Assembly (NCBI GenBank): GCA_944474755.1 | Contig: OX104117.1 | Coordinates: 67,571,522 to 67,635,521, forward strand | From: Limnoperna fortunei | Lineage: Eukaryota > Mollusca > Bivalvia > Mytilida > Modiolidae | Direction of reading: 5' to 3' | DNA length: 64,000 bases | Shown: positions 13,101-28,100 of the stretch, piece after piece | How positions within the stretch are numbered: the first letter of the stretch is position 1 | Layout of the letters: the number at the start of each line of letters is the position of its first letter | The notes under the pieces: generated by a model | Told to the model about the DNA's origin: nothing | Seen by the model: the letters and a program-made list of their open reading frames with translations, nothing else | The model's database searches: none | Translations under genes and position numbers: made by a program

Positions 13101-16100
13101 TTGTAATAATTGTTATTCTTTAGGAATATGAAACCAGATTGAATTTATGTCGTTGAGGAGTCAAGCTTACAATATTTTGAGACAATTCTAAAAACAACTT
13201 ACATAAGTACTAAAGTTTTTTATGATGTTTTCCTTGTAGTGGGATATTGTAATTTGTAATGTGCCATTAAAAGTTTTAATTAACTGTCGTCGGGTATTCT
13301 TTAAAATTGAAAGATTTAAAAATATCTTATGATGAACTAAACACCCAGTTCATATGAAATATAGATTCCTTAAATGTATAATGAGTATTTAATAATATTT
13401 ATTGACATTTGTTGAAGTTATTCAACAGAAATTCAAAAAAACAAAAACCATTTGGAATTGAAAGAAAATTACAACGTTATTCGGGGTTATATTATAAAGA
13501 ATCTTTTAACACTTTTTGCAGTGACCTTGAAGATGTTAACACAGATAAACTTCACTTGGATGTATGGTAGGATTTTACTTTTATTACAATAATTTGTTAA
13601 ATAAAAACAACAAATTTAGTCGGCGTAATACATATATTCACGTGTGGCCACTTTCAGTAGTTCTTTAAGAATAAATGATAAATCTTTTGCAGACATTCGG
13701 TCTTTTCACAAATCTGACATAATTTTGTTTTATCGTCAAGGTTATATATAATATAGAATGAGATAATTAATATATTGATTACATCCTATTTGTCGCTCCT
13801 TTGATTGAAATACATTTAAGATGACCTAAAGCTATATAAATTTTCATTACATGTTCTGTAAACTTAATAACTAGTTTTATCGGAAAACAAGGTCAACAGA
13901 CATATATGATAGATGTTATTATTATAGTTGTAAAATCTTTTAATAAAAAACCTCAGCATTTAACCAATATCAGTTCTGTAGTAAAAAACTATAGACAACA
14001 AAGAAATGAAAATAACTGCTGTGATGCACACATTGTTGAAAATTAGAAATTCTGAACTGTTAGAAGTTTCGTAAAATGTTTTGTAAGGTAAAGAAGTGCA
14101 TATAATATTTACATCACCTTTCAATAATACTTTTTTCTGACTTTGCCAGCTCTGATGTTAGTATAACTTTTTTTAAAGGATAATGCCATGTTATTTGTGG
14201 AGCCGCAGTGGCCAAGTAGTTAAGGTAGTCCGTTTACCATTGATCACGTGGTCTTTCAACACTTATGTTCCGGGTTCGAGTCTCACTGCGGGCAGTGTGT
14301 ACTCGACTTCAATTTTACTTGACAAGGATTGTCAGTTTCCTCACCGAAGGACGGGGATTTTCAGGGGTACTCTACCTTTCTCCCCAATAGAAACCTCTGG
14401 ACGCCATAATATAGCTGAAAATCGGCTGAAAGTGACGTTAGAGAACATCAAACAACAAAGAATCATTTTATTTGTTAATTATTTTATATATTAATTAGGG
14501 ACCACGATGATGAAGTTTCTGTGTTTGAAGCCGCTAGACAATTAAATGAGGTTCAGAGTTTAAAAGGTCTAGGACGTTTCTTTAAGCAGGTTGCTCAATC
14601 TGCCAGAACCTCAAAGGGTAGTGGAAGTACTGATGATTTTCTTGGATGCATTGATATGAGTCTGAAGGTCTGTATTATTTATGATTAAATGTGTGCATCA
14701 TGCTTTATAAAAAATATGGAAAATATTGCAAACATCATAAAACATAAAGGTATTATTTTATACATATACAAAACTTATTGTACTTTATTACAATAGCTTG
14801 AAACACAAATTTACGTTGTACACCGCTGTAAGTTTGAAATGCCTGAATATTTGATTGTGTAGAATGTTGAAATAAACGACCAACGATCGTTGAATTGCAC
14901 GTTTTTTGTCTTCTGAATTAACCTGAAATTTGTTCGATGAACATTTAACGCCATTCCTATAATCAAAAATCAAAACATAAATCGTGTCTCGAATATTAAT
15001 GCTATTCTGTATCGCAACTTATTTTTTCTTAATAAAACTATACAAACTTAATCAATAATTTTTAAAGGATATTCCATCTACTGGCATAGAACAATGGTAT
15101 CCTTTAGAAGGTCGGACATCAAAGTCCACCATTCAAGGAGACATCAAATTAAAGCTGAGTCTGGCGACGCGCGAGGATCGGGGCCTCGACGAAGACGACA
15201 ACTGGACAGATGTTAGACAACATGAAGATCTCATATCCGTCTTCATTCAGCACGAGATTGCAAAGTCACAAGTAAATCTTGTTTGGATTATATGTGTTAT
15301 TTCTTTTGTTTACGTTTGTTGTAGATTTAGTCTCTTTGGCTACCTATAAAGTTATCATTAATGTGTAAAGCAACATTATAAGTGTGTACACATTTATTGC
15401 ATCAGTTAGATTAGTAAAACCTTCGTTGATAAATAGAATAAAATTTGATTAAAATATAAGGCCCCTACAACTGAATTAAGTAGACTGACAAAGTTTAACC
15501 ACATACATTAGAACAACTTTCAAGGCAAATGACTACTCATAACCTTTACATTGCACATATTATCATTATTTCAATTTGCCCATTATTTCAAGGAGCATCC
15601 TATGAGATGGGATGGAGAGTTATCTAAAGCTGCCGAAACAATTCTTCATCAGCATGCAATACAAGGGGATATAACTTCTGTCCAGCAAGCAGTTTGGTAT
15701 GGCTTCAAATATATTTTTAAGCTTTCCTTAACTAGATTTATTACATGTAATATCAAAATACACCCACCTTGCAAATTTAAACTTTCAGAAAAATATTGGT
15801 ACGCAGCTTCTCATGCAACGGGCAACTTCTTTTTTATACTAATGGATTACTATGAATTACGTGCGTAAGGAATTTTAATTAATAGACTGTAATTTCCGCT
15901 AAATATTGAAGCATTGCAACTAGTATTGACAGTGTTTGTATTTAAGCAAGAAAGACACTATTAGATATTCGTGACAGATAAATAAGTTTAATTCTTAGCT
16001 AACACCATAATGCATTTCTACATCACAAACTTTAAACTTAAAGTTCAACGTTCACAGAAACTGCAACTAAACAAATCATATACGTTACACTTTTATCCAT

Positions 16101-19100
16101 TAAATTAATTGGACCTGAATTTGGAGTAAATAAAACAAGAATCAATCAAAACATTTAGATGTAACCAACAAGAACTTATCCAGCAGAGTAATAACTTGCA
16201 AGACTTGTATTTTATTCCAGTAAATGGATGGCATATGTACGAAAGCATTTCGAGCATACGTTAAGTTATGATCTATTGTTAGATCTGCTGGACAACTTGG
16301 ACACACAATGGTCTCCCGAATCACTGTCACGGGAAGAGGTCAGTTATTCTCATTTGTTTAATGTATTTTACTTTTCTAAGATATTGTAAAATTGACCACA
16401 TAAACCATTACTGGATTATGTATGACAATTTTAAAAAGAAAATGTTTACATCGATTGTACATTAAATACATAATACAAAAATATAATTTCAATTTACTAC
16501 ATTATTGCTACATTTACTAGTACACGTTTATATAAATTATTTTATTTTTAGGTAATATTAAATTTTATGTTTACAGGAAGAAAGCCTTGCAGAGTGTTTT
16601 ACTAATTTTATAAATTACTGTTTGAGTTTGTTAAGAAAGCAAAGAGAAGTTTTTCCGTCATCGAATAAAGCCGCCTTGAGTCGCCTTGAGTCCATGCTAC
16701 AGTAAGTACGCGAATACCGCTATAGCAGTCACACATTGGTACTGCAATGGAATATCATTGATTTATTCCCCCGAAGAATTATTATTTATATTCACAACCC
16801 CAAATTTGCAAAAATCTTTAAAATTATATGACTTTTTTATCCCTTAGAGAGATTAACAGCAACTTTTGGAGTTTATGTGGAAACGCTTTTAATACCTTAA
16901 TAAATTGCTACAAATAATTTTGGTGTGCGCGCCACTGGCTATTAAATATAAATAAGAATAGTAAATGTTATACAAATGGTGTTAGTTTTTATACTTTATA
17001 TGAGTTAACAAAAAGCAATACTTTATAAAAACAAGTGTGGACACAGAAAAACGTCTCGCCTGCATTCCGCATCAGTAACGAAAATAAATTTCGTCATAAG
17101 CATTACGTAAATAGCATTAACTATCAGCAGCGGCCTGTATACGAAATATTGTCACCATGCAGTTACAGGGGAACAGCCGAAACCCAAAAACTTTAATGTA
17201 GTCGCTGGACCGTGAAATTAAGGTCAAGGTCAGGTGACACCTACCAGACAGTCATGTACTAGTCATCAGCAACCTATATACCAAATATTGTCATCCTACC
17301 ATGTGTGGTTATAGAGGAACTGTCGTAACCCAAAAACTTTAACGTAGTCACTGGACCGTGAAATTGAGGTCAAGGTCAGGTGACGCCTACCAGACAGTCA
17401 TGTACTAGTCATCAGCAACCAATATACCAAATATTGTCATCCTACCATGCGTGGTTACAGAGGAACTGTCGTAACCCAAAAACTTTAACAAAGTCGGTGG
17501 ACCCTGAAATTGAGGTCAAAGTCAGGTGACACCTACCAGACAGTCATGTACTAGTCATCAGCAACCTATAAACCAAATATTGTCATCCTACCATGCGTGG
17601 TAACAGAGTAACTGCCGTAACCCAAAAACTTTAACGTAGTCACTGGACCGTGAAATTGAGGTCAAGGGTAGGTGACGCCTACCAGACAGTCATGTACTAG
17701 TCATCAGCAACCTATATACCAAATATTGCCATCCTACCAGGCATGGTTACAGAGGAACTGTCGTAACCCAAAAACTTTAACGTAGTCGCTGGACCGTGAA
17801 ATTGAGGTCAAAGTCAGGTGACACCTACCAGACAGTCATGTACTAGTCATCAGCAACCTATACACCAAATATTGTCATCCTACCATGCGTAGTTACAGAG
17901 GAACTGTCGTAACCCAAAAACTTTAACGTAGTCGCTGGACCGTGAAATTGAGGTCAAGGTCAGGTGACACCTACCAGACAGTCATGTACTAGTCATCAGC
18001 AACCTATACACCAAATATTGTCATCCTACCATGCGTAGTTACAGAGGAACTGTCGTAACCCAAAAACTTTAACGTAGTCGCTGGACCGTGAAATTGAGGT
18101 CAAGGTCAGGTGACAGACTGGCAAGTACTCATCGTAAGCTACCTATGGACCAAATTTGATGGACCTAGGGCTTGGGCTTACAAATATATGAAGCAAGATG
18201 TCAAGTGTTTACGCCGCCGCCGGATTCCCATACATATGTCTCGCCTCCAGCGACTTTCGTCGCAGGCGAGACAAAAAACAAAAGAATTTTATATGGGAAG
18301 CATAAGATCCGTAGTCCCTGCTGGATAATTGGCATATATGCACGAAATAAGTGTTCGCCGGTTATCCGTAATATGCACGAAATAAGTGTTCCGCGGTTAT
18401 CCGTATGTCAATCTTAATGTTTATTTTACTTCTCTTTTTCATGTCTGTTAAGATCTCCATGCTATTTCATTTTATAAGCGTAAAATAAATGTACTTTCTT
18501 CATTTATATTATTTTAGGTGCCTGTGTAAAATTCATTCAATGAAGATTTATAAACATGTCTGTCCATTTAACAACGAACTTGTACTTAGTGTTAAACCAG
18601 TCTTAAAGGTGAGTACAATACTACAGCAATCGAAGACAAACCTTTATTGGCTATTTAGTCCTTTCTGCCTCTTAAATTATAGAACTTTACCTGTGATTAA
18701 TTGACAAAATTATTAAGATGGCGAATACACAAACACCATTTAAGGGTAGACATTTTGCAAGCATTCCGTAATGTTAAAATAATGTTGTTTCTCATTATAA
18801 GGTATGTTGTAAATGTATGATGGGTGCATCTATTTTACAGAAGGGAACTATAGAATGGTATGAGAGAGTTTTACACTTAACGCAAAAGAAAGTGAAGGTA
18901 ATGTTTTCTCTCTTAACAGGTACATTAATCTTAGCTGAATACCTTCTTCATTTAACTTTATTTTGATTCTATGATATTTACACTTAAATGGTGCACCACA
19001 TTTGTGATAGTGATTTGTCGTTTTCCCACGTTAACAATGACTGCAGGATAACCATTAGTACTTAAAAGGAACATGCTTATATGTGAAAGATGCTTAATAC

Positions 19101-22100
19101 GGTAAATTTTAATACATTTACTCTTTTTACCGACGACTTTTCTTAAATGTATCAAATAACCATATGTTGTTAAAAGCACACCCAGGCCAAAATTTGCATT
19201 CATAAATAAATACATACAATTATTGCTAATTCAGTGAAGATTTTCAATTTATAGTAAATCTCAAACTAATCACTAGCAAATCTATTATTCTCTCAAAACT
19301 CCTTTTTGTGCTTGAGTTCAAAATAAAATCGTACTAGACTTAAATTCCAGTCTAAAGTGACTGCAATCTTGCTGTCGTGTAGTAAAAAAATTTGGAATGT
19401 GTTTTGTGCGCATTTTACGTGTGTATAAGAAATCTGAAATTGCGTTACCGTCACTTGAATTTTTCCATTGAATTTTCAACATGATTTAATTTTGATATGT
19501 AACATGTATTTTGAAATCAATGTACATTATAAACATTTACATAAATGTCAACGATAGGCTCACGACACAGAAGAAGAGATGATTCATTCATTGATAGAAA
19601 TGACCAACACTTTAAACGCAGATTTAGTTGCAGCAGAAACAAACTATAATCCATTGTATGAAAGGTAAGTTTAAAACTCTTCTATTTTACAAATTGATCT
19701 ACAATCATGCATACACGGGGATTCAGTCTTTGAAATATTGGTAATGAACGTTAAACAACCATTGTATTACATTCATCGAGATTTTCCAAATGCAATCTAA
19801 ACGTGCTTCAAAGTTGCAGTTGTTAGTTTTTGAACATAAACAATTTTGACAGCTATAGCATATAAAGAAGAAAATCTTTTACTTAACGTGGATTCAGTTC
19901 TAAATTATAGCATTGAAATTTTGTAACACGAAGAATTGTTAGTGATTTAAGTAAATATTACTATTTATGATGCCAAAATTCAATTACAATTCGTTTTTTT
20001 CTTTAGGATAATGAACATACAATACTTCAATATAACATTTAGACAGCTTGAAAAAGTGGTAAGTGTTTGAAATAAAGCTTAATAACAGGTTATTGGAAGT
20101 AAAATGTTTGATTTAGAAAAATATCAATGTTTATGTCTTGGTAAATTATCTTTTTAATATGTGTTTACAAAACAACTAATGTTTTTTATGGTGCATTTAA
20201 TATCTCTTCTCGAGTTACAATTTATGAAAACATATATTACAATTTAGAACCTAATGACATCACGGTTTGTTTATTAATATCTTCCACTATAATGCCAGTC
20301 ATTTTTGCTTTTTCTTTTGCTTTCGTTTATCTATTTCATTCGATTCCTTAACCCACGTGTCTGTGTTCCTTGCTTAAAAACTATCATGATACCAAGTTTA
20401 ACATGTAGCTTAAATAATTGTTCTTGGAATACAAAACTAAAATTGTGTCATAAATTTTATTTAATTTTATTTTCAAGCTGACTAGTAACATACTAAATTT
20501 TCTTCCAGTACAATTTTAATATACAAGAGATAAAGACTGTTTCATGCTAGAATGGTTGCTGATAAACATTCTCTTATTACGAAAATGTTTTCACTTAGCA
20601 AACCATACATTTACTTGTTAAATTTCAGCTGGCTATTGATATGAACGATATTCTTCATCAGGAGGTATTTACAATCTGCACACTTTTCTTAGAATTTTTT
20701 ATCAAAATTACATTTCATTTAAAATCTACGTGTACAAAAAATATTTTCATCCTTTTTATATAAAATAAATATAAATAATCACTTTTTATAACTAAAAGAA
20801 TTTCTTGATGAATTGCTTAGATTTTGTTTTTTGTTTGTTTAAATAAAGAAATACCGCCACTTTCAGCAATTTTTCAGCTATATAATGGCGTCCAGGTTTT
20901 GTTTGGGGAGGCATCTGGAGTACCCGAAGAGAACCCAGACCTTGAGTAGGAAAACTGCCAATCCTTTTCAATTTAGGTTGGAGTTGAGTACACCCTACTG
21001 TCAGACTCGAACCCACAACCTCAGTGTTGACAGACCACGTGATCAATAGTAGACGAACTATCTTAACCACCCGCCACGGAGGTCCCGAATTGCTTAGAAT
21101 CAATTTTCTCACAAATTTACATAGAATTATAATTCCTTCTTTATGATTATAATATTTTATGTTTCCATGGCCTGTTGGCCAATAAGTTAAAGGTAATAGT
21201 TATGCTATTATAGTAATTAGAGTCTAAAATTACATGCTACATATGAATATTTTTTAAAGATAAACAAATAATACATGTACTATTAGGACTTATCGATTTA
21301 AATTTCGTCTCAGGAATAAATTATCCAACACTTCTGAATTTAATATTAAGTTTATAATAAAATTAGCTGGTTAACAAAAGCAATTCGATTTATTCCTACA
21401 ATAACTATTGTAAAAGCTTAGCAGAAACTTAAAATACAAATGCATATTAAAGGTGGGAAAATGGCTGAAATATATGAATGAACGTTATGTAATATATCAG
21501 AAATAATAGATGATTCTTATTCGAGCGCATGCGGTAGTGTCTGAATTTTAACACATCACCTAGATAGTTGAATAAAACACTATTTAAGTTTCTCTAACAC
21601 TCCGGAATATGCAAGAGCTTTAATCAATATTGAAACTGCGGGAAAATGAGTTATTTTGTGTCTATGCATCTTTTTTGGGGTCTAAAATGAGTGCTTACTT
21701 TGTTTTTTCGGTTTAAACACCAAAACTTAAAACAAAGTGCTTGATGGTCAACCTTAACAATCAATATTTCTGGTGTCATTGTTTATATTGACCATCGGTA
21801 TGGTTGTAGACGTTGAGCACTCAATTTGGACAGTGTTGTGTTATTATCAAATGTTTACCTTTACTTTTACTTTAAGATTATTTACTATTATCTATAAAAA
21901 AAATCTATATTTACTTTGCAGTGTTGTCAATTTTTATTATATTATTGCAAATTAAAACATTATATACCGATGGCGAAATAATATATGCATTTTACATAGT
22001 AAATGTATATCTGGAACCGTTACTAAAACAACCGTCCAAAGAAAGCCAGTTAAATTTATTACAAAGTGACCGAATGTTTTATTGGTTGGAAATATAAAGA

Positions 22101-25100
22101 CGTGTTGGGAATGCTATACTTTAGTTTGTTTATATTTCAGATTGATTTGTTGTTTTGCAGTCAACTTTCATTCATAATCATTTTTTTTTAAAATACGGAT
22201 AAAGGCGCAGCTTAAATGCGAGCACTGCACATTCAAGACGCTACTTTAATTTGGAGTACATTTACAGTGCATCTGAATTCCTTACATCTTTCTGCAATGG
22301 TGACGTCATATACGATTTGTCCCTTAAAATAAGCGTTTAGAAAAAGTGTCTGCATTTTTGTTGTTATTTTTAAACAAAACATTTTTTTATCGATATCAAA
22401 ATTATTTTTAAGTCTACCTTTCAAATTATTTTTACACTTCTCAATTTACTTTGTGACAGTTTTTATGACGATATAAACTTCCGGACTAAAATAAATCAAT
22501 ATCACATTAGGCCGATTTTGATCAAGTGTGTCAATCGATTGTTAAAAATATATTTTTTGTCAGTTTGTTTTGCTGCTGGGATAGTAAGCTCTCAGTGCCA
22601 CATCAAATCACAAAGAGGTTCGAATTATTAAATCAAAATTCTATGCATTAACAAATGTACATAAAATGATTTGATTAGATTTTTCCAGTAGAAAACGTAC
22701 ACAAAATAATTAATTAACTGTTGGGAACAGGTCTTATCAAAAACTTTTTAAATACTGAAAAAATATTATTGTAAGAAATTGTTATTACGTTTTAGTTAGA
22801 CCTAGAGTTCAATAAAACAATGCAACAGACTATCAAACAACCAGACAGTAAAGCACGATCGGACATTCAGGAGTCAAAAAACACAATAGGAACAGTGTTA
22901 TTTGAACTTTACCTAGCACTACAAGAATTTTCTAGTTTCAGAGAGAAACTAACAGACTGGTTAGTATTATTTTAACTGCTTTTTCGATAGATCATTCTTT
23001 TATAAGCAATATGTTTTCTACTGAATAGTGTACATATTTTTGTCGACTGAAAGAAACATTAACTTTTGCTGATAAAGCAATGAATTCTGAAAGTCAATTT
23101 ATGGTCGTCTATTCTTATTGTCGCCATCATGAATATACTGATCTTATGAAATTCGTACCATGTTGAAGGGGATTCCTGTAATAATTTACTACTCTCTCCC
23201 GCAGTTAGTATCCTTCTACCCATATAGACCACAAAAAATAGGATACCAGTCATAAAAGTTTACTTTGTCAGTCGCGCGTTTTCACCACCAAACACTCATC
23301 AGTAACTCTCAGCAGCACCCAAAAATGTTCTAAAATCAAAATGATTAAGATTTTATAGTGCTTTTATTATCCAAAACGTTTTGCCATATAAAGCTTGGGT
23401 CATATACACATTGAGAAGAGAAAAACAAAAAGATTTAAATAAATAAAAGCACTCTTTTGGAAATATATATCACGCCTGTGTTCAGAGGGGCTTTTGTTGC
23501 TTATTTTTAAAGTCTATGAGGTTTATGTTACCCATTACTGATTAGATTTTTTAATTGTTGCTAGACGCTTTGTTGACGTATTGGACTTTTGGTTATGAAT
23601 ATAAACAAAATTTTTAATATTACTTTTGAGTTACTTTTATTTTATTCATAACAATTTTAGTGACAAAAAACAGAAGTTACACATAGTTCAGTACTATCAA
23701 TGGTTCCGTTTTGCTGTACAAAAATGGCTGGATATAGCGAAGATAAAATCGAAACAAAGAATTCAGAAAGCTGTTCAGTTAGATAGAGTAAGTAAACATT
23801 TAAATAATATATAACATTCACTATGTTCTAAGTTTTGTTAGTAAATACCCTTTCCGGACAATGTTAAAGCATATTTATTGCTGCGTGGTGAATACTTGTA
23901 ATTACGTGTGTGATCAAAAAAAATTATGGACGGTACCCTTATGTACCTCGTTACCTAATGTGCTAGTTTATTTAATGAAAAGAATATATGACCTAAACCT
24001 TCAACAATATAGACAATTATTGATATATCACTTGATGTGTTCTTCTAAAATATTGTTTTTATTTCACAGGTTATAGATGTTAAAGCAGGGGTGAAATACA
24101 GTACGTCATCAGTGGATGTTGTTTGTTGTTTTTCGCAGGTAATTTTGTTACATCTTAGCACGAACTTTTTCTATAAGAAGGTTTATATTTAATATTGAGA
24201 GACAAAGGACATAACAACATACAGTTTGAAATACTTTTAATGATAATTTAGGCTGAAATTCTTACCAGTTATTCTAATTTCTTACTACTTATACTGATTA
24301 CCATCATGACAATAGTGGAAATCGTGTTAAATCTTGCCCCAGCGCCATAACACCTTTTTGAGTAAAAATGTTTTGCTCAGCATGAGAATTTTTTCAATTA
24401 CCATGACAACAAGGGAAAAGGAAGGATTTTAAAAGATAAAATTGAGAATATAAAAATTCTCAGCAAAGAAAATGTTTATGGCGCTATGCCCAGCATAATA
24501 AAGCTCAAAACTGATAAAATTTTCAAAATTAATTTTAGATTACAGAGTTTTGGAAACAACTAAAGTGGCCAGATGTGGTGGACGCATTTCCATTAGTGCA
24601 ACAAATAATTAAAGTGAGTCTTCTACTAAAGAGCTTTTTGTTAAGTTTAACCACTGAATTTGAGGCCCAAATTACATTTAAAGGATGTAATAACGGTTGT
24701 ATTCGTTTAATTATTGCGTTGAAAAATGCTCTCTCTGTGTTCCGTCGTCTTGGTTTCAGATTAAAAGAGATTGTCAATTAATTAAACACAAAAGTAAATG
24801 TTCTTAAACGTATGTTTCATTATTATTATTTCCAATAATTTGAAAGCAAACCTTAGTTCGTTTTTAAACAGCTTATAACAATATGCTTTGTCATTCGGAT
24901 AACATTGAATTGTTGTAGATTTCAGAAATCAAATAAAAGAATAAAATGAAATATCTAAATGTAGTATTTATATATTACAGGATTTGTGTGACGGAGCTAC
25001 ATTATATGCCGATCTCATTCATCAGAAGTTGATAGAGGAAGGATATTATGACGACGAAGGACAATTCGATGTAACAGAACCGGTGAATTTTTTTTTCATT

Positions 25101-28100
25101 TAAAAAGGGTTTGTTTCATCTGATCCTAAATAAACACACAGTTTGATCATATGAAGATATCAAAATACTTAAATATTAATAAAATATGAGTTATGCCATA
25201 GACTTCGGTTATCTAGTGTAAACTGTGTCTTTTCTCGTGTATGTTATTTACAAATAGCAACAAATCTGGCTACCTCATTTCAGTTATGCATTACAATTAA
25301 CAACGTAGAACACGTGAGAAAAGCGTTAAAGCCTCTACCTGACACTCTGCAGTTTGATAGACTACAAACAGAACTAGAAAAAAGTAACGTCAAATTACAA
25401 GCTAACCTGTATACCATGATAAAAGATGCAGACAGTAACATGTCTAAAAAAATCAAACAAGTAGTGGACAGAGTGGCAGATAAGGTAATTAAATAGTTCT
25501 TTGTTTCTTAAAAGCACTGTTATTGTTCGAAGCCAACATATGGGAATTTATTTACATAATATTGTTTTGGCAGTGAAATAATTTAAGATTGCTTGATAGA
25601 ATAAAATATATATTTTCCTGTAAGAATTTTCGTAAAGCCTAAAAGTACTAACTTAACGCGAGTAAGGTGATTATTATAAATTATTCAACACTATCTTGTA
25701 ATTTAAAGTATACTAATTTGTACGTTACATGTCGCATGTTTTTACCCAGATGAGACCCGATATAAAGAAAGATGTTTTCCACTTAAACTGGGCACCAGAG
25801 AGTGTTCCCGCTGACGATGTAAGTATCTTTAACATAATCGTAAAAATTATTAAACAGTTGCTGGCGGTATTTTTAATAAGTATTGTGAATTTTCATTTCT
25901 GTCTGTTAAAATGTATGAGTTATACACAAACCAATGTTAATAATTTATTAATGTTTTCTCTATATGGGATTAAATTATTTTTATTTATTTCAGGCAATTG
26001 GTGACTTAATGACTTATTTAGATAATAACCTCTTGACACTTAACAGCAATCTATTAAAAAGTAACTTTGACCGCATATTAGAGTCGATATGGGAGGAGTT
26101 GCTTGAAGAATTTAAAGATGTCATGGAAACTGAAGAACCTGTGAGTTATGTTTGGTCACAGTTTGAATTTACATGTCACAGTCTTATGGCACCAAAATTA
26201 TGAGTAATTTGTGTTTGCTTTTTTCGATTATTTCTTATGAAAATGGCCAGAAAGAGTCCTAATTAAAAGGATCTTGAACAAGTCAAGTACTTTTGGGTCT
26301 TTTTATCATCAGCGTGTCAACATAGGTATTTTGAGTTCGAGGGGTTTCAATATGAAGGAATAAAACAACATGCAATTGCTGTTTCCACCAAGACCGTAAT
26401 ATTTTTTATTAACATAAAGATAAACTCCATTTACTGTTTTATCAGAGATTATAACTTATTTTATAGCTTCCGGTAGATATATAAAATTTACAATTTATCA
26501 CTCGTTTCAAGTTCGAATCCGGGCCAAGTGTACTAAAAACTAAATAGACGTGAATTGCATGTTTTCTTGAAGAGGGTCGGCGGTCTTTTCGGCTTCCTCA
26601 TTCTATAAACAATAGACGATAAGGCAGAGCTGAAAAATTGATAAAGTTGGCTTTTTAAGACCCATTGAAACACAAATTTTTGTTTTTATGCAGGCTTACT
26701 TGAGGACATTCATAATAATGGTACTTTGATGGAATTTAATTTAAGTATTTTATCTTAACTTTCCTTACACAAAAATTTTTAATAAGGCTTAAAATTTACT
26801 AGTCACCGACTTAATATGGAATCAATACGTTCCGACATTTTTGCGGACTCGGAATACGCAAAATCGTAGGTTGCTAATGCTAAAACTTACCTATAATAAC
26901 AGAACTTTATTACCACAGAAGATAGAGGATAACATACTCCCCCAAATAAATAAGTTTAAAAATATGTGCACTGAATCCGGGATAAAAATTGGTGTAAAGA
27001 ACAGTAACGGCGAGAAGAAAAGAGCGCATTTTTCAAACTACAATTATTTTCTAAATATAATCACAAATGTACAATAATTTTATGTGTGTATGTTTACTGT
27101 TGCAAAGTGATTAATGTTGTTTTTCCCGAATTCATAAAATCTCTGTTGACTTTTTTACTTATAAACTGACCTTTGAATGGTTCCAAGTTTACCGTAATAA
27201 TGAATGGAAATTTAGAGGAATTTTGAAGACGTCATAAACAAATAAATAAAAAATAATGTTCAGAAACAAATTGCGCATAAACAATAGTATTTGTCTTTAA
27301 TGCAGTGCCATTACTTTTCCTCTGATCCTTTTATAAACAAAATAGAAATAGAATAAATCAAAAAGTAAATATAATGCAAAAGAAAAGCCTTTGCCATTTA
27401 AAGACTGATTAAATTGTTCAAGTTATGTTTGTTTTCTAAATGAGGACGGAAAAAAGACGTTCAGTGGTTCGGAGGTAGGCAAACTTAAACGTGACTAAAT
27501 GCGGACAATTTCCTTTATTAACATACAGTGTTACTCTTTACATTTCTTATAAATGGTTTTGTTTTTATAAGTATCTGAAATAAAAGAAATTAAACAGATG
27601 TTCTATTGTTACTATATATTTACATAATCAAGAAAGATATACATGTTACGGAAACCAACCTAAAATAACATTTTATAGAACACGTATGGTAAATTCCCTG
27701 AGCCAAAGATGTGTTTGTTCGATAATAAAATTAACGAACAAAATTAGTGGTTTTTTAAATTTATATCTTTATTGCTTTATTGATCGTTATATCATTTCAG
27801 ATAATGCATTAGTTTAATATTTCTGTATAAATCAACACTTTACAATGAAAAGTTGCAACATGGAGGAATTTTATTACTGACTCGAGAATTCACATTTAAA
27901 ACTAATCATGAGGTTTTTCCTCATTTTCATTTCTTCTGGAAATATTCATAATGTTTAAAAAAAATTGTTCATAATGCAAAATTGTCCCAATCTCAATAAA
28001 AAACGATGATTGGTAAAACAATGTTCTTTGGAAATCAGTCGTCTTTATCTATGTAAGCAACCGTCGCATAGCAATTTCTCATGTCAGTTTACGACCATTA

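Larger units (their letters stand above)
5230..15271 (+). other. C2A domain segment (exons 2-6 of the BAIAP3-like gene)
   Basis: Residues about 57-275 of the partial protein form the first C2 domain. Exon 2 gives the opening strand (PPIVILNVTVLKARNLEAKD). Loop 1 reads DPDGFSDPYC, with the aspartates expected for Ca2+ binding. Loop 3 reads WDHDDE and also keeps its aspartates, so Ca2+ binding is plausible. Between the first strands sits a charged insert of about 45 residues (acidic DEEDHGE, then KKK, GRKFSLTGKKKDK) before the NSVNPEWNEKFR strand. The basic stretch could add phospholipid contact; that is inference. The domain closes in exon 6 with GDIKLKLSLAT. Confidence 0.85.

Noticed and set aside
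14199..14300. Possible tRNA gene
   Set aside because: A and B boxes are present, but the stem pairing is poor and the same head occurs with a SINE body in several copies.
17183..18118. Regular array that could be mistaken for a CRISPR or satellite locus
   Set aside because: Units are 146 bp and contiguous with no spacers, they sit inside a mobile element, and the window is clearly eukaryotic.
26841..27077. 78-codon plus-strand frame in intron 22
   Set aside because: Lys/Asn-rich AT-driven sequence without splice sites that fit the gene.
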